From Siphonodentalium dalli (lineage: Eukaryota; Mollusca; Scaphopoda; Gadilida; Siphonodentaliidae), in NCBI GenBank assembly GCA_032622095.1, contig CP136064.1, positions 191,983,948 to 192,047,947 on the forward strand: a stretch of 64,000 nt of DNA. The letters are read 5' to 3'. The notes under the pieces are model-generated. The model was not told where the DNA came from, ran no database searches, and worked only from the letters and a program-made list of their open reading frames with translations. The translations under genes were made by a program, and so were the position numbers. This document shows, in pieces, positions 1 through 10,144 of this stretch. Each line of letters begins with the position of its first letter. Position 1 is the stretch's first letter.

Positions 1-185
1 AGGGCGCATTCGACATAAACCTGCTTCCAACACCCACCGCTATCGACTTTCTACAGAATCAAGACTCCAACTGCAGCCTGGGACCATTCTCTGTTGACTA
101 CACAAATTCTTATATCCGCCAGAATCCCAGTGGACTGTTTGATCATCTACCGATCATGCCCCTCCATTCTACAGCACTGATCTGA
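1..185 (+). CDS. T-box transcription factor copy A, 3' end of last exon (partial)
   Basis: These are the last 61 codons and the TGA stop (183-185) of a T-box gene whose remainder lies left of the window. The translation matches the C-terminal end of copies B to E (for example GAFDINLLPTPTAIDFL and the terminal LHSTALI). This part is outside the DNA-binding domain, so the family is assigned only through identity with the complete copies downstream. Whether copy A is intact cannot be told from here. Its 3' UTR follows, with a polyadenylation signal near 443. Confidence 0.93.
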   Translation, partial: GAFDINLLPTPTAIDFLQNQDSNCSLGPFSVDYTNSYIRQNPSGLFDHLPIMPLHSTALI

Positions 186-442
186 AAGTGAAACCTGCTA
201 TTGATTTCTAGGACAACCTAGATCATGACCACTCATTGTGCTTTTTTCTTGTGCTATACCTCAAACTTACAATGTGTTGCTACTGGCATTTAATGTATAT
301 TATGTATAGTTGTCGCTCCATACATAGTATTTAAGTTGTTGTTGCGTTTTTATGTGCATATGAACTAGTCATGACATTAGTTGTTAATTTTGTTGAGATA
401 TATAGTATTTTACGTGAATCCAATATGTATTAAATATGTATG

Positions 443-448
443 AATAAA
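443..448 (+). promoter_or_regulatory. Polyadenylation signal AATAAA, copy A
   Basis: AATAAA about 258 nt after the copy A stop codon. The same hexamer occurs at the matching place in every copy: 6498-6503 (B), 15098-15103 (C), 23784-23789 (D) and 32494-32499 (E). Conservation of position supports a roughly 280-nt 3' UTR. Confidence 0.7.
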
Positions 449-1227
449 CAAATTTCGATCAAGAATTTCTTTAATCAACACAATCCTTTTGAGGGTTTCT
501 CCCACTTGGTACGCGGGATTCATGTCATTTTCAGGCGGTACGCATGATTCATACCGCACTGTCAATCTTACAGGATGCACATCCCTTCTTTAATGGTAGT
601 CCGTATTCAATTAAAAGTCTGGTACGAGACTTTGGTGGCGATAAATTGTTATTTTGATGGCTAGAATGGTATTACGTCCATTTATTTTTGTATTTTTTCT
701 CTTCTAGTTTTAGCGAAAGTGTTTGTGGGTTTTTATTTAAATTTATTAACGTATCATTACTTCCGCTCTATTTACTTCAAGCTTTATATCCGATCTGGAC
801 CTTCATTACGAAAAATCTTATTTTGGTACACATGTACATCTTATCAGATTAGCATATATTAACACCTATTTCCTTGTCCTGTTTGAAAAAAAAACCAATC
901 AGGATAATCAGGGTAATTTAAGTTTTCTCCTTTTATTTTGCGTCTCTTACTTATATATTTTAATCTGTGCAGGTATGAGACCTGACCTTTATATGAACTT
1001 ATGAACCATGTAAATATCTCGAATCTGCACATATACTCTCCTATGATGGAGGCAAACAAACATAATCACTTAAGGGGTATGGTGAGTCCCGAGGTGTCCC
1101 TTTAATGTTTTTTTGTAGTTGTAGTTGCTGAGCGAACCGTGTGGTGCGCTGAAATGAGGAACGGGGCCCGTGTAATAATGTTAAAATGGTTTTAGTTGTG
1201 TTAGTTATGTCAGACTGCCTTGCAATC

Positions 1228-1630
1228 AGGGAGTGTTTTGGACGGGTCAAATCGTGAACCGACCTAACCTTGACCTTTAAAATGGTCAATTCAAGGTCAA
1301 ATCGCGCCTTTTGACGGGATTTCGACGAAATTTGATACCTAGGGGTACTTTTGTCCGGGAGTGTTTTGGACGGGTCAAGACGTGACCCCGATCTGACATT
1401 GACCTTCAAAATGGTCAATTTAAGGTCAAATCGCGCCTTTAGACGGGATTTCGACGAAATTTGAAACCTTGGGATACTTTGGTCCGGGGAGAGTTTTGGA
1501 CGGGTCAAATCGTGACCCCGACCTGACCTTGACCTTTAAACTGGTTAATTCAAGGTCAAATCGCGCCTTTTGACGGGATTTCGACGAAATTTGATACCTA
1601 GGGATACTTTTTTCCGGGGAGTGTTTTGGA
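1228..1630. repeat. 130-bp minisatellite, unit B (about three copies)
   Basis: Tandem repeat with a period of about 130 bp. Each copy begins near GAGTGTTTTGGACGGGTCAA (near 1229, 1360, 1490, with a last partial at 1620). Each copy contains TGACCTTGACC and, a short spacer later, TTCAAGGTCAAATCGCGCC, so a TCAAGGTCA-type sequence appears in both orientations. Open frames running through this stretch (repeated SKTLPD-like peptides) are a by-product of the period and not genes. Confidence 0.85.
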
Positions 1631-1639
1631 CTGCTAGTA

Positions 1640-2320
1640 GTATAAATAAGAAATTTATATTGTTTGTCACTCCATTGGCACATTTTTGTGTTTTTGTTTT
1701 GGTAGTTGAGTTTGAATTTTCAGTATGCTCAACACACTAACAGATTCAATGTGAAATCCACAAATTAACCAAACCCCTCTCACGTGAGTCTGATATTACA
1801 GCATTCTCTCAGGTCACCAGTACTGTTCAACACTGCCGATACGACCCAAAACGCCCCTTATATAGGTGACAAAGACAGGCGTGTCATTGTATCCCGCGGG
1901 TGTCGGTGATGAACTTTAGCACGTGTTGTTCACGTTATATTATGTTATATTTTGTTAATTTCTATCCATGGGTCCGGGTGGGCTTATATAGGCTTGCATG
2001 TTGCCTGGATCCGGTGCGATATCAAAGTGCTGCACAACTAAACTATTAAACAGAAATATCTTAATAGTTTTGTAGTTATCTGATTTGTATACAAAATTTT
2101 ATTAAGATTATGCACATGCAGGTCTTGTTCGAATTTGGGTCCGTTCCGATAAGTTTATGGAATTATGTCTCTTTTAGACTTAGAATTTGCTGATTATTTT
2201 GGTGTTCGGATGATAACTTTAGTTATAATTGTCTGACATTTATATAGCCCGTTCCGTACTAATTTATACAAACTCAGCTAATTTTATTTTATGAAATATG
2301 TCTGCAGTTTGGATATTATT
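1640..2320. other. 5' flank of copy B, no gene seen
   Basis: This stretch matches the upstream flank of the other units (for example 7575-8261 in unit C) with scattered substitutions. I see no coding exon. It ends at the deletion junction near 2318-2321, so the normal further 2.7 kb of flank, exon 1, intron 1 and the first part of exon 2 are absent from this unit. Confidence 0.6.
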
Positions 2321-3392
2321 GGATCTATGGGATAGATTCAACACGATAGGTACAGAGATGATTGTGACCAAACCAGGAAGGTTCGTATTTGTTTGTGTTT
2401 TGTTTTTGGGCAATCCTTGCATGGCAATATTAGAATAATATAGAATAATATTAGAATAATTGTTGTCTGATTTCGTAGACGTTCCAACATTTTACCATCT
2501 AGTAAAACGCAAAAGACCATGCGTGTGTGTGAGAAGCTGTTTATCACATAACCATGTGCACAATTAACTCTTGTAAATTTATAGATAATCTATGTATATA
2601 TTAAATCAAGTACAAACTTTCTGCAACTTTTATTGATGTTTTTAATACTTGGAGGTCAGTAATCAATATGTATGTATTACCGTCGGTGTATCGATATATA
2701 CACTATATAATTCCGCCTTATTTTAGAACGAACCCGTCGATTTTGCCTGTCCTGAAAATTTGAGTTATTTTGTTTTTCCTGACGAATGTTCCCCTTCGTG
2801 AAAGTGAGCTGTCAGAAGCTATCACAAAAGGCCAAATATGTCGTCTTAGCTGACGTCACCCCAGCCGACAACTGCAGATATAAATACCAGAACACCAGCT
2901 GGACTGTGACCGGAAAGGGCGAGCCACATACATCAGCCAGAATGTACGTTCACCCGGACTCCCCGGCTCCGGGATCATTCTGGATGAAGAAACCCATCTC
3001 CTTCAACAAAATGAAGATTACTAACAACCCAAACGACAAAAAAGGCCATGTAAGTTAACTTCATGGCACATAGGACAATTCAATCTCGATTCATAGCCGC
3101 TATGCATGTATACGTGTGACCGATGTATCTCAATTAGATGTTATCGTACATCCAGTATTTTTTTTTATTTACGGCTTTATTATGTATGTTATCTTCAAAA
3201 GATGATCGTCACAATATTCTGAATGAGCTTGTAGGCATATGTTTGAGTCAGCATGTGTTATATAGTCATTATACATTGAAAATAACTGGACGTATTCTAC
3301 ATCACAGTACCTTCAATGATATATCAAGATTTGCGAAGTGTTTTCAAAGTGGCTAATTAACATATTTTTGTTGTGAATATACTTAAGAAATG

Positions 3393-3520
3393 AATGTAGT
3401 TGGTGTGTTATTATGGGACACGGCGCTGTGGTCGTTTGTGGAACATTGTATCATAAACCGAGAAGCTTAATGTGCCACAATGACCACAACGCCGTATCCC
3501 CCAATAATACACACTACATT
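3393..3520. repeat. 128-bp foldback in intron 3 (copy B)
   Basis: Imperfect inverted repeat. The left arm begins AATGTAGTTGGTGTGTTATT and the right arm ends AATAATACACACTACATT. Inside are GGCGCTGTGGTCG and its near-complement CGACCACAACGCCG-like text, with a central loop of about 40 nt. It looks like a MITE or a structured intronic element. It is present at the same place in all units, so it predates the array. Confidence 0.75.
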
Positions 3521-3812
3521 CTTTTTATATTTATGTAGATTTTAAATTATTTATTCCCATAAAAAGCTGAATGTAATCTTATTTATTTTCACAAAATCTG
3601 CCGATACAATACATTAAGTCAGTCCAATATAAGATTAGCTACGATAACGTGATCGATCGATATAAATAACTGGCTTCAGATCCAATTCGGCTGACCTTTT
3701 AAAAGCAGGCCCAATTTTTCTGCTGACCGCGTTCATTGATTAGTTCAGATTAGGTCAACAGTGTGTAACTTCCTGTTCGTGATACACTCTTCGAATTATT
3801 GGGATGTAAACC

Positions 3813-3875
3813 GGGTGACCCAATTGGCAGTTGACCAATAACCAAACATGATTTAGTTTAACACATACGGGCTAT
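3813..3875. repeat. Short dispersed-repeat segment in intron 3
   Basis: The text GGTGACCCAATTGGCAGTTGACCAATAACC resembles the end of the dispersed repeat found upstream of the T-box genes (8219-8470) and again at 44667-44935. It is shared by all copies (12437, 21125 and 29811 regions). Confidence 0.5.
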
Positions 3876-6497
3876 TTAAATATATACAATTGAACACAGG
3901 CATGTGTGCCCATAATTTGTCATGCAAACATATTTTGAATGATGTATTATTTCCCCTAAACATGCCATCATATTCATATCCTAACTATTGTGTTTCTCTG
4001 TCCACAGATCATCCTGAACACGATGCAGAAGTACCAGCTGCGCGTCCACATCGTTAGAGCCAACGACACAAGTTCACTCAATTGGGGAAAGTTCAAGACA
4101 TCAAGCTTCAACGAGACAAAGTTCATAGCAGTTACTGCCTATCAAAGTGAAGAGGTAAGAACTTTTATCAGCTCCCTTTAACATAAGTTCATGTTCACCA
4201 ACTGACGTGTTATATAACTAGAACTTCAGAAGATTTTGTCTTGGGTGGTTAAAACACAAAGTCACTTGAAAGTTGCATTGAAAGTATTTCACAAGTACAG
4301 GCTAAAGGCTGTCAGTAATAACATTTTTTTTTTATCTAAATAAACAAAAATCTTTATTTGAAGTAAATAGCAGACCAAGCTTCAATATCTCCGAAAATAC
4401 TTGATTTTACATGGCGCTTTGCTTAACCAGATTTGTGTTCATTATGCTATCTATTATTTTCAGTGTACCAAGTTGAAGGTTGACAATAATCCGTTCGCAA
4501 AGGGCTTCAGGGATAACAGAAGGTAAGTCTGAAATAATTCTAAAATTTTGAATATGGGAGAATATATAGTGGGTACGATTTTCCAAATTGCTTCTTTTCG
4601 CTCTGTAATAAAAAGTCTCGTTTGATTTTGTAATATAAAATAAAAAATATGAAGTTATGTTTCCCAATTATGATGGGTTGAGTAAGTTTGAAAACGACCA
4701 GTGAATGGTTCATTGGATCCTTGCATGGTAACTCTAACATCATAATAGTATGCACGCAGTTGGATGCAGGATATATTAGTTCACTCAAGACCGCAATATC
4801 GGGCAAATATGACATTTAATCGTTTTCTCTTTCTTCACAGGACATGCTTCGGAGGAAAGCGACCATCACTTGATGACAAAGAAAACCAGTTCCTTCCAGG
4901 TAAGTTGAGATGTTATCAAATTATATAGATTCGCAATATCGTTACACCATGTTTGTTAATTTTACAAACATATTACAAGTGTTTCAGTTTCAATAATACC
5001 ACGATTTGCTTAATATTACCACACATACTTACTTGTAAATACCACATCAAATTCGAGGAAACAATCAGATATTAGTTCTCATGTATTAGTCGCTCTTAAC
5101 TTGAATATAATTTATGAAGACAACATTTATCACGTAACATACCGACCGTCAATGAATTGACCAGATTCCGGCATTGATACAGTATCTATCAATTTGCTCT
5201 CACTTTGATCTATTTTGCACAACTTAGAAGCAATTGCGAAGGTTTTAACTGTTAGAAAGATTATTTGATTTATATTTAAAAAAACGACTGTAAATTTCTT
5301 AACTTTCTCAGTGATTGAAACCATTTTGTACCCCGCATGCAAACATGTAACATAAAAACACATAACATGAAAACATTTCTACTTGCAGGAGTTTATCCGG
5401 AAGCAAAGCGTCAGCGAATTGAACCACAGATCTCATCACCAGAACTTCGGATTCTGAAAGATCAAGACGAGATGTGCCCAAAATACGTAACTGACCACAC
5501 CCACAGCTTCACAACAGAGTCTCGTGCCGATGGTGCTGTCTGCTCCCCAGATTCGAACGATTTCTCCACCAACCATTCGCCTTCGTCGGTTGAAACATAC
5601 GCGAGTGAATACGCAGAAAAAACACCATCTCCTCGCAACGTATCACCGTCTACTGACTCATTGAAATACACCAACTACAACTACAACAGTGTATCTGAAA
5701 GATCGTCACATAGCAACGAATTACTCATCGCTCCAACAACAACCGTGTCGCATCGCAACCAAACCAGGCAGCTAGAAGTGTCCACACCACATCAGAACCA
5801 ACTGTATGAACAACTTGTGGCTGGATTCGGCATTCCATCGATAGCTTCATTATCACCACCCCAGGGTATTCCGAGAGCAGTAGACAATACGAATTCCTTT
5901 GACTTTAAGCCAACGGTGTTCAACTTCATGGGGTCTTCGCCAACACAAAACCAACCCTTCATATGCGATCCACTGAATCTATCAACAAAGAGCGAGTCGA
6001 CCAACCTGCAGGCTGCCTCGAGTGATGTCTTATCGCCACCCAAGATGCCAAAACAGGGCGCATTCGACATAAACCTGCTTCCAACACCCACCGCTATCGA
6101 CTTTCTACAGAATCAAGACTCCAACTGCAGCCTGGGACCATTCTCTGTTGACTACACAAATTCTTATATCCGCCAGAATCCCAGTGGACTGTTTGATCAT
6201 CTACCGATCATGCCCCTCCATTCTACAGCACTGATCTGAAAGTGAAACCTGCTATTGATTTCTAGGACAACCTAGTTCATGACCACTCATTGTGCTTTTT
6301 TTCTTGTGCTATACCTCAAACTTACAATGTGTTGCTACTGGCATTTAATGTATATTATCTATAGTTGTCGCTCCATACATAGTATTTAAGTTGTTGTTGC
6401 GTTTTTATGTGCATATGAACTAGTCATGACATTAGTTGTTAATTTTGTTGAGATATATAGTATTTTACGTGAATCCAATATGTATTAAATATGTATG

Positions 6498-6503
6498 AAT
6501 AAA
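6498..6503 (+). promoter_or_regulatory. Polyadenylation signal AATAAA, copy B
   Basis: Same position relative to the stop codon as in the other copies. Confidence 0.6.
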
Positions 6504-7292
6504 CAAATTTCGATCAAGAATTTCTTTAATCAACACAATCCTTTTGAGGGTTTTTCCCCCTTGGTACGCGGGATTCGTGTCATTTTCAGGCGGTACGCAT
6601 GATTCATACCCCACTGTCAATCTTACAGGATGCACACCCCTTATGTAATGGTAGTCCGTATTCAATTAAAAGTCTGGTACGAGACTTTGGTGGCGATAAA
6701 TTGTTATTTTGATGGCTAGAATGGTATTACGTCCATTTATTTTTGTATTTTTTCTCTTCTCGTTTTAGCGAAAGTGTTTGTGGGTTTTTTTTTAAATTTA
6801 TTAACGTATCATTACTTCCGCTCTATTTACTTCAAGCTTTTTATCCGATCTGGACCTTCCTTACGAAAAATCTAATTTTGGTACACATGCACATCTTATC
6901 AGATTAGCATATATTAACACCTATTTCCTTGTCCTGTTTGAAAAAAAAACAATCAGGATAATCAGGGTAATTTACTAAGTTTTCTCCTTTTATTTTGCGT
7001 CTCTTACTTATATATTTTAATCTGTACAGGTATGATACCTGACCTTTATATGAACTTATGAACCATGTAAATATCTCGAATCTGCACATATACTCTCCTA
7101 TGATGGAGGCAAACAAACATAATCACTTAAGGGGTATGGGGAGTCCCGAGGTGTCCCTTTAATGTTTTTTGTAGTTTGTAGTTGTAGTTGCTGAGCGAAT
7201 CGTGTGGTGCGCTGAAATGAGGAACGGGGCCCGTGTAATAATGTTAAAATGGTTTTAGTTGTGTTAGTTATGTCAGACTGCCTTGCAATCAG

Positions 7293-7563
7293 GGAGTGTT
7301 TTAGACGGGTCAAATCGTGAACCCGACCTAACCTTGACCTTTAAAATGGTCAATTCAAGGTCAAATCGCGCCTTTTGACGGGATTTCGACGAAATTTGAT
7401 ACCTAGGGATACTTTTGTCCGGAAGTGTTTTGGACGGGTCAAGACGTGACCCCGATCTGACATTGACCTTCAAAATGGTCAATTTAAGGTCAAATCGCGC
7501 CTTTTGACGGGATATCGACGAAATTTGATACCTAGGGTTACTTTTTTCCGGGGAGTGTTTTGG
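7293..7563. repeat. 130-bp minisatellite, unit C (about two copies)
   Basis: Same repeat as at 1228-1630 but with only two full periods, so the copy number varies between units of the array. Confidence 0.85.
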
Positions 7564-8218
7564 ACTGCTAGTAGTATAAATAAGATAATTTATATTGTTT
7601 GTCACTCCATTGGCACATTTTTGTGTTTTTGTTGTGGTAGTTGTTGAGTTTGAATTGTCAGTATGCTCAACACACTAACAGATTCAATGTGAAATCCACA
7701 AATTAACCAAACCCCTCTCACGTGAGTCTGATATTACATCATTCTCTCAGGTCACCAGTACTGTTCAACACTCCCGATACGACCCAAAACGCCCCTTATA
7801 TAGGTGACAAAGACAGGCGTGTCTTTGTATCCCGCGGGTGTCGGTGATGAACTTTAGCACGTGTTGTTCACGTTATATTATGTTATATTTTGTTACTTTC
7901 TATCCATGGGTCCGGGTGGGCTTATATAGACTTGCATGTTGCCTGGATCCGGTGCGATATCAAAGTGCTGCACAACTAAACTATTAAACAGAAATATCTT
8001 AATAGTTTTGTAGTTATCTGATTTGTATGCAAAATTTTATTAAGATTATTCACATGCAAATACAGGTCTTGTTCGAATTTGGGTCCGTTCCGATAAGTTT
8101 ATGGAATTAAGTCTCTTTTAGACTTAGAATTTGCTGATTATTTTGGTGTTCGGATGATAACTTTAGTTATAATTGTCTGACATTTATATAGCCCGTTCCG
8201 TACTAATTTATACAAACT

Positions 8219-8470
8219 CAGCTGATTTATTTTATGAAATATGTCTGCAGTTTGGATATTATACCGTGCTTTATTGTAAGTTAGCCCAATATGCTACCTG
8301 TGAATTATCGGTCGATTAGTCTATGGCTGCGAACTCAAAAAACATGAAGGTCAACAAAATGTGAAGTCAAAATATATAATAGTGTGTTTTATTCAGATAT
8401 GACCCAGTTGGCAGTTGGCCCACCACCGAACAAGATATAGTGTAACACACGCATGCTCTGTAACTATTGT
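8219..8470. repeat. Dispersed repeat upstream of T-box copy C
   Basis: The segment from CTCAGCTGATTT through GTAAGTTAGCCCAATATGC to ATATGACCCAGTTGGC and CACCGAACAAGATATAGTG is also found, diverged, at 44667-44935 beyond the carbonic anhydrase gene, and in units D (16929-17170) and E (25615-25856). I read no protein from it; it is probably an old non-autonomous element. Confidence 0.7.
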
Positions 8471-8516
8471 CATATGAGAATGACTATACGATATCCTTCA
8501 TATCTGTGTGTTTGTG

Positions 8517-8770
8517 AGTATTTCCGCCACATGGCAACAAACACTCATTCATCGATGATTTGTGTTTGTAAAAATCACTATCATCAATAATTAGTGTTGG
8601 TGTGAATCACCCTGCCATGATTGATGTTTGTATAACATTGATGCGGTGATTACCGTACTCGTAGGATCTCGCTTCTGTCATACATGGTTGTGTTTGTTTA
8701 GTACTAATGCGGTGATTACTCGAAGAATCTCGCCGACATGGCTACAATCAGTGTTTGTATATATAGCGAG
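8517..8770. repeat. Short diverged tandem repeats 5' of copy C
   Basis: Three or so repeats of roughly 75 bp share words such as CATGGCNNCAA, GTGTTTGT and ATGCGGTGATTAC. Matching stretches lie at 17210-17470 (D) and 25896-26156 (E). The short open frames here are not conserved in a way that suggests coding. Confidence 0.55.
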
Positions 8771-10130
8771 TTTTAGAAAAAATATACTCACTGCCGATGA
8801 CAATCGAGCACGAAGCCTTGAATGACACACATAACGGTATAAATAATACCATATAGCTATTACAGAATCATATGCAATTTACATTCATCCAAGTACCTAA
8901 TCCATAATTATTTCCGAAATTAAAGGTATGTAAAACATCTTGTAAAATTCCATTGCCGTTCCATTCCATTCCAAATCGCCGAGTATTTAAAGACTTCAAT
9001 CTTATTTTAAAGATATTTAAATATAAATTCGCCATAACGCGAACTACCATATATATCACGCAATAATGATGCTTTAATAACTGAAAAAGAAAAAAAAACG
9101 ACTAATAACCACTATGACCAACAGATGTCGAAACATTTTTTTAAACATATTCTTAAACGAACTCTTCACGCACAGAAAGACTGATTCGAGTGCTCGAATT
9201 CAGAAAGCTTGTTAGTTTCTTCGGCATGCAACAATAAAGAGAGTTCCTTGTTAATTTATTGATGATATTGCAGAAATAAAAAGCGTTTTTCACTTCTACT
9301 CAAGTATTTTTCTGAGCATATGAAGCCCGAATATAAATATTTCGTGTATTGATAAACCTATGTTATGTCTCCTTCCAAATTACGTAGACAACATTTGGAA
9401 GTTTGAACGAGCTATGTCCGTTTAAACCAAATCACACAAAACTCACAAAGAGAGGAGGCAAAAGTCTGGATAAAATATATCGAATTGAGATAAATGTTGA
9501 GTTTTTATGAGTTCATCACTGTTCAGCTGATGAGTAATCAGAAACATGTAACAACATACATGCAATGATAACAAGGGATCCATAGAGCATGTTAGACAAA
9601 CAATGGTCAAAATGTATTGCTACCAACTAAACATCAGCCCCGCCAAAGAACATCAGACAACGCAGTAACAACACTCGCACGTTGAGATGAGGCATACTCA
9701 ACCATGACTAATTATGAGCATAAAGCTGGTCTTTTTCGTTAAATAGGAGTGTTCGTCGTGGCAGAGCATTTCATTCTCTCAACTGATAACCTGAGTAATA
9801 TCTCTTCAGGATTGTATACAGCTTTATATCAGGTAACTCTTACACAGAATTCACTTTGTGACCAGACAATATGAGTTTTCAAAACCATTCACGAATTTTT
9901 TTTATCACAACCCGTTACTCTGAAATGAAGTAATGGTTGGTTCTCTTGCACGATTGATAAACCAAATTCAACAGTGCATATTTGAATTGCACACAGTAAA
10001 ATAACATGCATGCCATTTTCTGCCAGTCATGCTCTCGCGTTAACTTAAACTTTTCGACTACATACCAAAATTATTTTGATAATAAATAATTTGCGCGATA
10101 ATTTTTAATGTACCCATGTTTTACTTCCAG
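8771..10130. other. 5' flank or first intron of T-box copy C
   Basis: About 1.4 kb with no supported coding exon; equivalents are 17471-18820 (D) and 26157-27506 (E). The first coding exon starts right after a strong acceptor (TTTTACTTCCAG), so an upstream exon, probably non-coding, should lie in or before this stretch. A small candidate between CTCTTCAG and GTAACT at about 9811-9833 is too weak to call. No clear promoter can be assigned. Confidence 0.4.
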
Positions 10131-10144
10131 ATTGCCACATACCT

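Larger units (their letters stand above)
2321..6239 (+). pseudogene. T-box gene copy B, 5'-deleted and splice-damaged
   Basis: Remnant exons: 2321-2380 (end of exon 2, from the LWDRF motif), 2782-3049, 4008-4154, 4464-4522, 4841-4899 and 5389-6239 (stop TGA). Exons 3-7 are open and encode most of a T-box domain plus the C-terminal tail. Two lesions are visible. Exon 1, intron 1 and the first two thirds of exon 2 are missing through a deletion of about 2.68 kb compared with copy C. The exon 3 acceptor reads CCTG before ACGAATG, where the intact copies have TCAG, so the invariant AG is lost. The tail also differs from the other copies (RQLEVSTPHQN against MKPEVSTPPQN). I infer a pseudogene. An alternative promoter and acceptor giving a T-box fragment cannot be excluded, nor an assembly fault at the junction. 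Confidence 0.85.

Noticed and set aside
1041-1683. Minus-strand frames with repeated SKTLPD/KARFDL peptides
   Set aside because: They are translations of the 130-bp minisatellite, and their length follows repeat number.
3138-3356. 72-codon + strand frame in T-box intron 3, kept in all copies
   Set aside because: It is conserved only because the whole unit is duplicated; no domain, and it lies between clear splice sites.
5462-6091. Minus-strand open frames opposite T-box exon 7 (and equivalents in C, D, E)
   Set aside because: They are antisense shadows of a strongly coding exon; they recur only because the exon recurs.
9811-9833. Possible 23-nt exon between CTCTTCAG and GTAACT upstream of T-box copy C
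   Set aside because: Only splice-like dinucleotides support it; no coding signal or start codon.
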